Part shown: positions 16,464-24,872 of the stretch, piece by piece
Layout of the letters: each line of letters begins with the position of its first letter
Numbering within the stretch: position 1 is the stretch's first letter
Notes under the pieces: model-generated
Told to the model about the DNA's origin: nothing
Databases searched by the model: none
The model's input: only the letters and a program-made list of their open reading frames with translations
Source: Pseudomonadota bacterium
GTDB taxonomy: Bacteria > Pseudomonadota > Gammaproteobacteria > Burkholderiales > Burkholderiaceae_C
DNA: 64,000 nt
Reading direction: 5' to 3'
NCBI GenBank assembly: GCA_963205115.1
Contig: CAUJHV010000003.1
Coordinates: 62,001 to 126,000, forward strand
Translations under genes and position numbers: made by a program

Positions 16464-17491
16464 GCACCATCGGCGACGACACCACCCTGGCCGCCCGCGT
16501 GGCCGACTACCTGAGCCAGCAGGTCGGCCACGCCGTGACCGTGGGCACCGTGCGGCGCTTTCCGGTCGGCTTCTCCTGGCTGACCTTTGCGGTCCCGGTC
16601 TCGGGCCTGAAAGGACCGGGCGACACGCAGGAGCTGATCCTGCGCCTGGGCCCGGACTACGGCCTCTTTGCGCCCTACAGCGCCGGCCCGCAGGTGATGG
16701 CGATGCAGTCGCTGGAAGGCAGTGCCGTGCCGCTGCCGCGCGCCTTCTGGAGCAGCGACGACCCGTCCATCCTGGGTGCGCCGTTCATGTTCTGCGAAAA
16801 GGTCCGGGGCGACGCCGTCGTGCCCTGGGTGTCGGCCACCGAGCCGCCGCTGGACGAGGCCTACCGCCGGTCGCTCGGCACCGACTTCATCGACGCGCTG
16901 GCGGCGCTGCACCGCGTGCCCTGGCAGGACAAGCCGATCGCCGCACTCGCCGATGGCATCACCGTTCAGAACGCGGCGCAGCAGAACGTCGAACTCTACG
17001 AGCGCCTGATCCAACGCTGGGCGATGCGGCCCTACCCGCTGGCCGAGTGGGGCATCCGCTGGCTCCAGCAGCACCAACCGGTCGCGCCGCGCGTGACCAT
17101 CGTGCACGGCGACTACCGCACCGGCAACTTCCTGGAGCAGGGCGGGCACATCACCGCCATCCTCGACTGGGAACTGGTGCACCTGGGTGACCCGCACGAG
17201 GACCTCGCCTGGGTCAGCATGCCGATGTACCGCGGTGGCAGCCCCTACCTGTGCCGCCTGTGCGAACCCGAGTGGTTCTACAAGCGCTATGCCGAGAAAT
17301 CGGGCATCGCCGTCTCGATGGCCTCGGTGCGCTACTACCAGGTGTTTTCGCTGCTGAAGCTGGCCGCTACCCACATGGCGGCGGCACGCTGCTTCGAGGA
17401 AGGCCGTTTCAACGACATGCGCATGCCCGCGATGGGCAGCCAGATCGCCACCTGCCTGCGGCAGATGGACAAGCTCATCGAGTCCGCCTAG
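16460..17491 (+). CDS. APH-fold phosphotransferase (LvaA-like kinase)
   Basis: The 343-residue protein has the APH/choline-kinase fold. RRFPVGFSWLTFAV near residue 34 is the nucleotide loop, VHGDYRTGN near 215-223 the catalytic loop and LDWELVHLGDPHEDLAW near 238 the metal-binding Asp. It overlaps the phosphatase by 4 bp and is followed after 11 bp by a small helical protein. A kinase plus small partner gene next to an ACAD and an SDR matches the lva operon of P. putida (LvaA, LvaB, LvaC, LvaD), where LvaAB phosphorylates 4-hydroxyvaleryl-CoA. It is distinct in sequence from the kinase at 9621. Confidence 0.85.
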   Translation: MSTIGDDTTLAARVADYLSQQVGHAVTVGTVRRFPVGFSWLTFAVPVSGLKGPGDTQELILRLGPDYGLFAPYSAGPQVMAMQSLEGSAVPLPRAFWSSDDPSILGAPFMFCEKVRGDAVVPWVSATEPPLDEAYRRSLGTDFIDALAALHRVPWQDKPIAALADGITVQNAAQQNVELYERLIQRWAMRPYPLAEWGIRWLQQHQPVAPRVTIVHGDYRTGNFLEQGGHITAILDWELVHLGDPHEDLAWVSMPMYRGGSPYLCRLCEPEWFYKRYAEKSGIAVSMASVRYYQVFSLLKLAATHMAAARCFEEGRFNDMRMPAMGSQIATCLRQMDKLIESA

Positions 17492-17502
17492 ACCCCCGCG
17501 CC

Positions 17503-17949
17503 ATGAACAACTCCTTCACCCGATTGATCGACGGCATGTGCGCGACGCTGCGCGCCGAGGTGCTGACGCGCCTGGACGACGAATTTGCGCGCGGCCAGGT
17601 CTTCGGCGTCATCAACCTGCTGAACACCTTCAAAGTGCGGGCCGACTGGTCGGCCGACTTCCTGGTGCAGCAGCTGGCCGCCCAGCAGGAGGCCTTCGAG
17701 GCGCTCGCGGCGCTGCCGGGGGCGCCTGCGGTGCCGCACGCGCCGCTGCCGCCGGTGACGCCGATCGCCGAGCTGCTGGCACGCCGCGACGAGGGCAACC
17801 GCACGATGGTCGAGCTGCTGCACGCCGACGCGCTGCCGGCCGGTGCCGAAGCCGTGCTGCGCCGGGCCATGCGTGCCGAGGTCGACCTCGAACTGAAGCA
17901 TTCACCGCGCCCCTTGTTCGCCGAGATGTCCAGCGGCCGGGAGGGCTGA
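17503..17949 (+). CDS. Small protein linked to APH-type kinase (LvaB-like position)
   Basis: The 148-residue soluble protein is predicted mostly alpha-helical, with no signal peptide or membrane segment. It starts MNNSFTRLIDGMCATLRAEVL, has an Ala/Pro-rich middle (PGAPAVPHAPLPPVTP) and ends in charged helices. I cannot assign a family by sequence. Its place directly after an APH-fold kinase, last in an ACAD/SDR operon, matches LvaB, a small protein needed for kinase activity in levulinate catabolism. A kinase-partner role is therefore a position-based guess. Confidence 0.7.
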   Translation: MNNSFTRLIDGMCATLRAEVLTRLDDEFARGQVFGVINLLNTFKVRADWSADFLVQQLAAQQEAFEALAALPGAPAVPHAPLPPVTPIAELLARRDEGNRTMVELLHADALPAGAEAVLRRAMRAEVDLELKHSPRPLFAEMSSGREG

Positions 17950-18041
17950 ATCCCGCCCGTCGGGTGTGCCCGGCCGTCACAGATGTCGTGAAGGCGGCGC
18001 ACTCAGGGTCGCCATGGGGGCAGACCCCGTTGACAGCCCCG

Positions 18042-18082
18042 TTGCACACGTTAGTCTTCCACCTATAAAGTACGCTAGTGAA
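18042..18082 (+). promoter_or_regulatory. Promoter (TTGCAC-16-TATAAA) with operator TACGCTAGTGAA at the start site
   Basis: TTGCAC (18042-18047), a 16-bp spacer and TATAAA (18064-18069) form a good sigma-70-type promoter. The shared operator TACGCTAGTGAA (18071-18082) begins one base after the -10, so it covers the expected start site. That position suits a repressor. It precedes the SBP gene at 18123 and should drive the importer/Rieske operon. Confidence 0.62.
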
Positions 18083-18122
18083 ATACCTGGCGCCCCAACC
18101 GACCCCCACCCGGAGACCATCC

Positions 18123-19325
18123 ATGTCGAAGTTCACCCGCCGCGGCGTCGTCGCCGCCACCGCGCTGGCGCTCGCCGCACCCCTCGCCTTCGCCCAGGGC
18201 ACCGGTCCCATCAAGGTCGGCGTGATGACCATCGATGCCGGTCCCTTCGCGGCCTACGCCAATCTGGTCGAGCAGGGCGCCAAGACGGCCGCTGCCATCC
18301 TGAACGCCGAAGGCGGCGCGGGTGGCCGCAAGTTCGAGATCGTCGTCCAGGCCCACAGCGGCACGCCGGCCGCCGCGGTCGCGGCCGCCACGCGCCTGGT
18401 GCAGCAAAGCGGCGTGAGCCTGCTGCTGGGCCAGACGCTCAGCTCGCACTCGCTCGCGCTGGTGCCCAAGCTGGCCGACCTGAACGTCATCTTCATCGAC
18501 CACTATGCCCAGAGCATGGAGCTGATGGGCAAGGGCTGCACGCCGAACTACTTCCGCGTCAACACGCCGGACGGCGTCATCACAAAGGTCATGGAGGACT
18601 ACGTCAAGAGCACGGGTGCCAAGACCTGGAACCTGATCTCGCCCGATTACGCCTCGGGCCACAGCTTCAGCAAGTCCTTCCAGGGCCTCGTGGGCTCGAT
18701 GGGCGGCAGCGTGCAGCAGAACCTGTTCGCGCCCATCGGCACCTCGGACTTCGGCACCCACATCTCGCAGCTGGCCAAGCCGGCCGACGCGATCATGGTC
18801 ACGCTGTTCATGAGCGACGGCCAGTCCTTCGCCAAGCAGGCCAAGCAGTTCGGCCTGTTCGACAAGTACAAGGTGGTGCTGGGCAACGGTTTCGCCACCG
18901 ACTTCCAACTTGACGCCCACGGCGACAACGTGCTGGGTGTGGTCAACAACCTCAGCTGGACGGCCGACCTGCCGGGCGAGCGCAACGCGAAGTACGTCAA
19001 GGAGTTCGTGCTGAACACCAAGCGCTTCCCGTTCTACACCGACGCCGACATCATGGCCGCGATGGAGGTGTACCGCGCAGGCGTCGTGAAGGCCGGATCG
19101 ACCGAGACCGCGAAGGTGCGCAAGGCGCTCGAAGGCCTGAAGGTCGACATGATCTTCGGCAAGGGCATCGAGATGCGCGCCGCCGACCACCACCTGATCC
19201 GTCAGGCCGGCATGGCCCAGGTCGTCAAGAGCCCGGGCGGCAAGAACGTCTTCCTGATGAAGGCGGTGAAGTCCGGACCGGAGATCTACCCGGCGCCGAA
19301 CCCCGAGTGCAAGGCCCAGTCCTGA
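18123..19325 (+). CDS. Periplasmic substrate-binding protein of HAAT importer (LivK-like)
   Basis: The 400-residue protein begins MSKFTRRGVVAATALALAA and ends its signal near AFAQG, so it is exported. The mature chain has IKVGVMTIDAGPFAAYANLVEQGAKTA-type features, including the INAEGG-like turn (ILNAEGGAGG), of type-I periplasmic binding proteins. I chose ATG 18123 because GGAGA (18112-18116) precedes it; an upstream ATG-containing extension starts inside the operator. It is first in the complete importer SBP-LivH-LivM-LivG-LivF and shares its general pattern with the orphan SBP at 28610, so the two may bind related solutes. Confidence 0.9.
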   Translation: MSKFTRRGVVAATALALAAPLAFAQGTGPIKVGVMTIDAGPFAAYANLVEQGAKTAAAILNAEGGAGGRKFEIVVQAHSGTPAAAVAAATRLVQQSGVSLLLGQTLSSHSLALVPKLADLNVIFIDHYAQSMELMGKGCTPNYFRVNTPDGVITKVMEDYVKSTGAKTWNLISPDYASGHSFSKSFQGLVGSMGGSVQQNLFAPIGTSDFGTHISQLAKPADAIMVTLFMSDGQSFAKQAKQFGLFDKYKVVLGNGFATDFQLDAHGDNVLGVVNNLSWTADLPGERNAKYVKEFVLNTKRFPFYTDADIMAAMEVYRAGVVKAGSTETAKVRKALEGLKVDMIFGKGIEMRAADHHLIRQAGMAQVVKSPGGKNVFLMKAVKSGPEIYPAPNPECKAQS

Positions 19326-19347
19326 TCCACCGAAGGGGTTCTTCAGC

Positions 19348-20220
19348 GTGGACTTCGCGCAACTCTTCAGCGTCGCACAGCTGGCCAACGCACTCGCGCT
19401 GGCCAGCCTGCTGACGATCCTGGCCAGCGGCCTGGCCCTGATCTTCGGCCTGCGCGACGTGATGAACTTCGGTCACGGCGCGCTGTACATGGTGGGGGCC
19501 TATCTGGGCTACAGCGTGGGCCATCAGCTCAGCTTCTGGGCCGCGCTGGTCATCGTGCCGCTGATCCTGGCGGCTGTGGGCGTGGCCTTCGAGCTGGCCG
19601 TGCTGCGGCCGCTGCAGAAGCGCTCGCACATGGACGTGGCCCTGGTCACCTTCGGCCTGGCGCTGATCATCGGCCCGCTCGTGCACAAGATCTGGGGCAC
19701 GGCGCCGCTGTCGGTGGAGCCGCCGGCGGTGCTGGCCGGATCGGTGAGTGTGCTGGGCACCATGTACCCGGTGTACCGGCTCTTCCTCATCGCCATCGGC
19801 TTCGGCACCTGCCTGGCGCTGGCCGGCTGGCTGAAATTCACACGCGTGGGCATGCACACGCGGGCGGTGAGCCAGCAGCCGCACGTGGCGCGCATGATGG
19901 GTGTCAACACCGACCGGCTGAGCCTGCTCGTGGTCTGCATGGGCACCGGCTTCGCCGGGCTGGCCGGCGTGCTGGCCGGGCCCTACCTCTCGGTCGACCC
20001 CGGCATGGGCGCGACCATCCTCATCAGCTGCCTGATCGTCGTGGTGATCGGTGGGCTGGGCAGCATCGGCGGCGCCATTGCGGCGGCGTTCGTCTATGGC
20101 TTCATCCAGGTCATCGGCACGGTGCTGTTCCCGTCGCTGGCGGTGCTGGCGCCGTACCTGCTGCTGTTCTTCGTGCTGCTGTGGCGACCGCAAGGCTTCG
20201 GCCGCGGACGGGTGTCGTGA
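19348..20220 (+). CDS. LivH-type ABC importer permease
   Basis: The 290-residue inner-membrane permease starts at GTG 19348 with AAGGGG about 9 nt upstream. It shows LASGLALIFGLRDVMNFGHGALYMVGAYLG-type residues in its first third (the family reads GLNxVFGxMxxxNFAHG) and GGLGSIGGAIAAAF near the C-terminus. It lies 22 bp after the SBP gene and overlaps the LivM gene by one base (TGATG), so subunit translation is coupled. Length is normal. Confidence 0.92.
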   Translation: MDFAQLFSVAQLANALALASLLTILASGLALIFGLRDVMNFGHGALYMVGAYLGYSVGHQLSFWAALVIVPLILAAVGVAFELAVLRPLQKRSHMDVALVTFGLALIIGPLVHKIWGTAPLSVEPPAVLAGSVSVLGTMYPVYRLFLIAIGFGTCLALAGWLKFTRVGMHTRAVSQQPHVARMMGVNTDRLSLLVVCMGTGFAGLAGVLAGPYLSVDPGMGATILISCLIVVVIGGLGSIGGAIAAAFVYGFIQVIGTVLFPSLAVLAPYLLLFFVLLWRPQGFGRGRVS

Positions 20221-21242
20221 TGAGTGCCGTGCAAGGATCCCTCGCATCGACCGCGCCCGCTGGCGCCGTTCGCGCACCCCGTATGCGGCCGGTGCTGCTG
20301 GTCGCGCTGGTGGTGGCGGTGGCCGGCATCTTCCTGCCGGCGGTGTTCACCAACACCTACTACCTGGGCATGCTGATCAACGGCATGGTGCTCGGCGTGG
20401 CCGCGGTGGGCATCGGCTTCCTGATGTACCAGTGCGGGCTCGTGATGTTCGGCGTGGCCGCGTTCATCGGCCTGCCGGCCTACCTGGTGGGCATCGGCTC
20501 GGCACAGCTCGGCCTCGGGATCGGTGCCGCGGTGCTGTTCGCGCTGGTGGGCAGCTCGCTGTTCGCGGCGCTGGTGGGCCTGCTCGTCGTCCGTGCACGG
20601 CCGCTGCCGTTCGCGATGCTGACACTGGCGCTGGCGCAGATGTTGAAGCAGGTGGCGATGCTGCAGTCGATGCGCCCGCTGACCGGCGGTGACGACGGCC
20701 TCACGATGAGCTTCCACGGCAGCTTTCTCGGCCTCACGCAGGCCGAGCTGGGCAAGGCGGCGAGCTTCTGGCCGCTGGCCTGGCTGTCGCTGTGCGGCGT
20801 GCTGCTGCTGGTGTGGCTGGTGTCGAACGCGCGCTTCGGCCAGGTGCTGCGTGCCACCCAGGCCAACGAGGAGCGCATGCGGTTTTCCGGATTCAACACC
20901 TACTGGCCCCGTGTCGCCGCGTTCACACTGGCGTCCTTCCTGGTGTCGGTGGCCGGGGTGCTGACCGCGCTGAACAGCGCCTTCGCATCGCCCGAACTGC
21001 TGGACTTCGCCACTGGGGGCCACGCGCTGGTGGCCATGCTCGTCGGCGGTGCAGCCAATGTGCTGGGCCCGCTGCTGGGTGCGCTGCTCTACACCTGGGG
21101 CCAGAGCGCCTTCGGCGCCACAGGCTACCTGGAGCTGCTCACCGGCGTGGCGGTCGTCTTCATGATCTGCGCCTTCCCGAAGGGCGCGATGGGCTTCGTG
21201 CTGCAGCTGCTGGGCCTGTTGCGCGGCCGCGGAAGGAAATAG
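20220..21242 (+). CDS. LivM-type ABC importer permease
   Basis: The 340-residue protein has a short basic N-terminus and then about ten hydrophobic segments. YQCGLVMFGVAAFIGLPAYL replaces the commoner GxxSLGHAAFxxIGAY motif, and GGAANVLGPLLGALLYTWGQ is the conserved C-terminal loop. ATG 20220 shares a base with the LivH stop; the frame could open earlier, but only inside LivH. It is followed directly (0 bp) by the LivG-type ATPase gene. Confidence 0.9.
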   Translation: MSAVQGSLASTAPAGAVRAPRMRPVLLVALVVAVAGIFLPAVFTNTYYLGMLINGMVLGVAAVGIGFLMYQCGLVMFGVAAFIGLPAYLVGIGSAQLGLGIGAAVLFALVGSSLFAALVGLLVVRARPLPFAMLTLALAQMLKQVAMLQSMRPLTGGDDGLTMSFHGSFLGLTQAELGKAASFWPLAWLSLCGVLLLVWLVSNARFGQVLRATQANEERMRFSGFNTYWPRVAAFTLASFLVSVAGVLTALNSAFASPELLDFATGGHALVAMLVGGAANVLGPLLGALLYTWGQSAFGATGYLELLTGVAVVFMICAFPKGAMGFVLQLLGLLRGRGRK

Positions 21243-21944
21243 ATGCTGCGTGTCGAGAACCTGACGGTCGCCTACGGCAGCGTGCAGGCGCTGAGCGACG
21301 TCACGCTGGAGGTGTCGTCCCGTGGCGTGCTGCACGGCATCATCGGCCCCAACGGTGCCGGCAAGTCCACGCTGATGGACGCCATCACCGGCCGCCGCAA
21401 GCCCACCAAGGGCCGTGTGCTGGTCGACGGCGAGGACATCACTGCGCGGCCAGTCGAATGGCGGCGCCGCCACAAGGGCATGTCGCGCTCCTTCCAGCGC
21501 ACCAGCATCTTTCCCGGCCTCACGGTGCGCGAGCAGCTGGAGCTGGTGGCTTCGCAACTCGGCGAACCGGGGCTCGACGAGATCGTCGATGCCTTCGAGC
21601 TGCGCCCCTCGCTGGACCTCCCGGCCGACAGCATCGCCTACGGCGACCAGCGCCGCGTCGACATCGCGCTGGCCATGATCGGCAAGCCGTCGCTGATGCT
21701 GCTGGACGAACCCGCGGCAGGCTTGTCGACCACCGAGACCATCTCGCTGTTCGAGCACCTGGTCGCGCTGGTGCGCCACCGCGGCGTGACCGCGCTGGTC
21801 GTCGAGCACGACGTGGATGCGGTGTTCCGCTTCTGCGACGAGGTCTCGGCGCTGGACCTCGGCCGCCTGCTCGTCACCGGTACGCCGGCGGCGGTGCGGG
21901 CAGACCCACATGTCATCACCGCCTACCTGGGAACGGCCGCATGA
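21243..21944 (+). CDS. LivG-type ABC importer ATPase
   Basis: The 233-residue ATPase has Walker A GPNGAGKST near residues 36-44, the HAAT-typical ARTFQ-like segment MSRSFQRTSIFPGLTV, a LivG-type signature IAYGDQRRVDIALA instead of LSGGQ, and Walker B LMLLDEPAAGLS with the switch His in VVEHD. This is the usual LivG variation, not a defect. It overlaps the LivF gene by 4 bp and energises the importer encoded upstream. Confidence 0.92.
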   Translation: MLRVENLTVAYGSVQALSDVTLEVSSRGVLHGIIGPNGAGKSTLMDAITGRRKPTKGRVLVDGEDITARPVEWRRRHKGMSRSFQRTSIFPGLTVREQLELVASQLGEPGLDEIVDAFELRPSLDLPADSIAYGDQRRVDIALAMIGKPSLMLLDEPAAGLSTTETISLFEHLVALVRHRGVTALVVEHDVDAVFRFCDEVSALDLGRLLVTGTPAAVRADPHVITAYLGTAA

Positions 21945-22636
21945 GCTTCCTCCAGATCCGCGGCCTGACGGCCGGCTATGGCAAGTCTGTCGTGCTGCGC
22001 GGCGTGGACATCGAAGTCGACGAGGGCGAATCGCTGGCCGTCGTCGGCAAGAACGGCGCCGGCAAATCGACGCTGCTCAATTCCTTCTTCGGCGGCACCA
22101 CCATCCGCAGCGGCAGCATCGTGCTGGGCGGCGTGGCCATCGAGAAGCTGCCCGCCTACATCGCGCCCAAGCACGGCGCGACGATCTCGCCGCAAGGCCG
22201 GCTGATCCTGCCGCATCTGACGGTGCAGGAGAACCTGCTGCTCGGCGCCGCGTCCGCGCGCAAGGGGCAGTGGACGCTGGACCGCATCTTCGAGCTGTTC
22301 CCCATCCTGCAGGAGCGCCGCCACAAGATGGGCACGGCGCTCAGCGGCGGCCAGCAGCAGATGCTGGCGGTGGGTCGCGCGCTGATGGGCAACCCGCGCG
22401 TGCTGCTGCTGGACGAGCCTTCCGAAGGCCTGTCGCCGCTGCTGGTCGACAGCCTGGCCGGCGTCTTCAACAAGATCCGCGAAGCCGGCACCGGGGTGCT
22501 CATCGTCGAGCAGCACCTGAGCCTGGTGCGGCGCGTGTCGCAGCGCTTCGTCGTGATGTCCAAGGGCGAGATCATCGACCGCGGGCTCACCGACGACATC
22601 GACACGCCCAAGCACCAGGCCGCGCTGGCCTTCTGA
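21941..22636 (+). CDS. LivF-type ABC importer ATPase
   Basis: The 231-residue ATPase has Walker A GKNGAGKST near residues 35-43, the LivF segment SPQGRLILPHLTVQENL, a canonical signature LSGGQQQMLAVGRAL, and Walker B VLLLDEPSEGLSP followed by VEQH. It completes the five-gene importer. A GC-rich hairpin with a T-rich tail follows its stop, before the Rieske gene. Confidence 0.92.
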   Translation: MSFLQIRGLTAGYGKSVVLRGVDIEVDEGESLAVVGKNGAGKSTLLNSFFGGTTIRSGSIVLGGVAIEKLPAYIAPKHGATISPQGRLILPHLTVQENLLLGAASARKGQWTLDRIFELFPILQERRHKMGTALSGGQQQMLAVGRALMGNPRVLLLDEPSEGLSPLLVDSLAGVFNKIREAGTGVLIVEQHLSLVRRVSQRFVVMSKGEIIDRGLTDDIDTPKHQAALAF

Positions 22637-22640
22637 ACGC

Positions 22641-22668
22641 GGGCGCCCCCGGGCGCCCATCTTTCGCT
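22641..22668 (+). terminator. Putative rho-independent terminator/attenuator
   Basis: GGGCGCCC (22641-22648) and GGGCGCCC (22651-22658) can pair fully and are followed by ATCTTTCGCTTT, a T-rich tail. It lies 4 bp after the LivF stop and 49 bp before the Rieske start, so it may reduce transcription from the importer genes into the oxygenase genes. Confidence 0.5.
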
Positions 22669-22716
22669 TTAGCCACCCTTGCCGCGGCACGCGTCGCCGT
22701 GCCGCAGGAGACCCCG

Positions 22717-24027
22717 ATGAACGCCAAGGCCTCGCAGCAGAAGGACAATGACGACCTCACACGCGTCGGGCCCGACACCGTGATGGGCGCGCTGATGCGC
22801 CGCTACTGGCTGCCGGCGATGCAGTCGAGCGAGCTCGAGGCCGGCGGCGCGCCGGTGCGTCTGCTGCTGCTGGGTGAGAAGCTGGTCGCCTGGCGCAGCC
22901 CGCAAGGCAGCGTGGGCGTGATGGACCACCGCTGCCCGCACCGCAACGCCTCGCTGTTCTTCGGCCGCAACGAGGAAGACGGGCTGCGCTGCATCTACCA
23001 CGGCTGGCAGTTCAACGTCGAAGGCCGCTGCGTCGAGGTGCCCAACATCCCCACGGGCGACGACTTCAAGACGCGCGTGAAGACGACGGCCTACCAGGCC
23101 TACGAGCGCCACGGCATCGTCTGGGTCTACATGGGCGACCCGGCGATGGCGCCGCCCGTGCCGAAGATCGAGGTGATGGATGCCGAGGAAGGCGACCTCG
23201 AGATCGAGTTCGCGCTGCGCGAGTGCAACTGGATGCAGGCGCTGGAAGGCGACATCGACACCTCGCACCTGGGCTTCCTGCACGTGGGCAACATCGAGCC
23301 CGACGACCTGCTGCCTGACGACCCGATGCGCTACGTGGTGGCCAACCGCGCGCCCCGGCTCGAAGTGGCCGAGGCACCCTGGGGCACCACCTACTGCGCC
23401 ACCAAGCGCACGCCCAGCGGTGGCCGCTACCTGCGTTACGCCAACTTCATGTTCCCCTGCTGGACGCAGGCGCCGCAGGGCCAGTTCGAGAACAACCTGT
23501 TTTCGCGCGCCTGGGTGCCGATGGACGACACGCACACGATGTCGATCACGCTGCTGTGGAAGAAGCGCGGCAACCTGTTCCGCACGATGGCCAATGGCGA
23601 GCCGCTGCCCGGCGTGGCGCCCCTGGCGCTGCTGCCCAACACCAGCGACTGGCTGGGCCGCTTCCGCTGCGTGCAGAACCCGCGCAACGACTACCTGATC
23701 GACCGCGAGGCCCAGCGCAGCAACCGCATCTTCAGCGGCATCGAGAACATCGGCATGCAGGACCAGGCGGTCACGGAGTCGATGGGCCCGATCACCGACC
23801 GCACGCGCGAGCAGCTCGCACCCAGCGACCTGATGATTGCGCGCACGCGGCGCCGGTTGCTGCAGGCCGCACGCGCGCTGGCGGCAGACGGCACGCAGCC
23901 GCCGGGCGTGGACGACCCCTTCGTCTACCGTATGGCACGCAGCGGCGACATGATGGTTGAAGGCGAGGCCAGCTGGCAGGAGACCTACGAAACCAAGATC
24001 CGCGAAGCGGTGCGGCTGGGCGAATGA
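22717..24027 (+). CDS. Rieske non-heme iron oxygenase, phthalate 4,5-dioxygenase-type alpha subunit
   Basis: The 436-residue protein is the oxygenase component of a ring-hydroxylating or demethylating system. The Rieske centre ligands are C73/H75 (CPHRN) and C92/H95 (CIYHGWQF). The mononuclear iron site is D181, H184 and H189 in the segment DIDTSHLGFLH, with the Asp bridge in place. Length and pattern fit the single-subunit phthalate-type (group I) family. No reductase or ferredoxin gene is in the window, so electrons must come from a partner encoded elsewhere. AGGAG (22706-22710) precedes ATG 22717. It overlaps the next SDR by 4 bp and follows the importer genes. Confidence 0.9.
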   Translation: MNAKASQQKDNDDLTRVGPDTVMGALMRRYWLPAMQSSELEAGGAPVRLLLLGEKLVAWRSPQGSVGVMDHRCPHRNASLFFGRNEEDGLRCIYHGWQFNVEGRCVEVPNIPTGDDFKTRVKTTAYQAYERHGIVWVYMGDPAMAPPVPKIEVMDAEEGDLEIEFALRECNWMQALEGDIDTSHLGFLHVGNIEPDDLLPDDPMRYVVANRAPRLEVAEAPWGTTYCATKRTPSGGRYLRYANFMFPCWTQAPQGQFENNLFSRAWVPMDDTHTMSITLLWKKRGNLFRTMANGEPLPGVAPLALLPNTSDWLGRFRCVQNPRNDYLIDREAQRSNRIFSGIENIGMQDQAVTESMGPITDRTREQLAPSDLMIARTRRRLLQAARALAADGTQPPGVDDPFVYRMARSGDMMVEGEASWQETYETKIREAVRLGE

Positions 24028-24818
24028 CGGCCGGCGTATTCGACGGCCGCGTCGTCGCCATCACCGGTGCGGCACGCGGCATCGGCGAGGCACTCGGCCG
24101 TGCCTTCCTGGATCGTGGTGCGGCTATCGTCGCGCTGGACCGCCGCTGGGACGAGGGCGACGCCTGGGCGCGCACGCTGCGCGACGCCGGCGCCCTGATG
24201 CTCGGCGCCGACATCACGAACGACGCCGAACTCGATGCCGCGCACGATGCCACGCTGGCGCGCTTCGGCCGCATCGACGTGCTCGTCAACAATGCCGCGA
24301 TGCGCCAGCGCGATCTCTACCCGGTGGCCGGTGCCTGCGCCGTACTCGACACCGAAGACGCGCACTGGGAACGCATGTTTGCCGTCAACGTGGTCGGCAC
24401 GCTGAAGGTGACGCGGCGCTTCATCCGGCCGATGCTGGCGCAGCGCGCCGGCAGCGTCATCATGGTCAGCGCCAACGGCAGCCTCACGCACGCGGCCGGA
24501 ATGGGCGTGGCCACCGGCAACCACCCGGGGCTGCTGAACCAGCCCTACGACGCCACGAAAGCCGCGCTCACCAGTCTGAGCTTCTATCTCGCCGAAGAGG
24601 TGAAGGCCGCAAACGTGGCCGTGAACGTGATCTTCCCGGGCCCCACGCGCACGACCGGCAGCGACGAGCTGGTGCCCGGCCGCGAGGCGCTGGGCCTGAA
24701 GATGGCGCTGCTGCCGCCGGCGCACGTGGTGCCGCTGTGCCTGCAGCTGGCGCAGGCCGATTCGGCCAGCAGTGGCCGGGCCTACGACGTCGTGCCCTGG
24801 AATGCGGTCCACGCCTGA
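24024..24818 (+). CDS. SDR-family oxidoreductase
   Basis: The 264-residue SDR has TGAARGIG near residues 14-21, NNAAM near 90, a Ser in MVSANGS and YDATK near 175, so it should be active. It overlaps the Rieske gene by ATGA, implying that it oxidises the Rieske product (for example a diol or alcohol) or acts just after it. The insertion after the Ser region (THAAGMGVATGNHPGLLNQP) is longer than usual and probably shapes the substrate pocket. It is the last gene of the operon and faces a convergent gene 54 bp away. Confidence 0.88.
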   Translation: MTAGVFDGRVVAITGAARGIGEALGRAFLDRGAAIVALDRRWDEGDAWARTLRDAGALMLGADITNDAELDAAHDATLARFGRIDVLVNNAAMRQRDLYPVAGACAVLDTEDAHWERMFAVNVVGTLKVTRRFIRPMLAQRAGSVIMVSANGSLTHAAGMGVATGNHPGLLNQPYDATKAALTSLSFYLAEEVKAANVAVNVIFPGPTRTTGSDELVPGREALGLKMALLPPAHVVPLCLQLAQADSASSGRAYDVVPWNAVHA

Positions 24819-24822
24819 GCCC

Positions 24823-24857
24823 GCGGCCGCCGTCAACCCGCTCGGCCGGACGGCCGC
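24823..24857. terminator. Possible bidirectional terminator hairpin between convergent genes
   Basis: GCGGCCG (24823-24829) and CGGCCGC (24851-24857) are complementary 7-bp arms with a 21-nt loop, in the 54-bp gap between two converging genes. There is no T-tract, so this is a weak call. Confidence 0.25.
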
Positions 24858-24872
24858 AGCCGCCTCGCCGCG

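Noticed and set aside
18030-18069. TTGACA at 18030 as -35 for TATAAA at 18064
   Set aside because: The spacing is 28 bp, too long for a sigma-70 promoter; TTGCAC at 18042 with 16 bp fits better.
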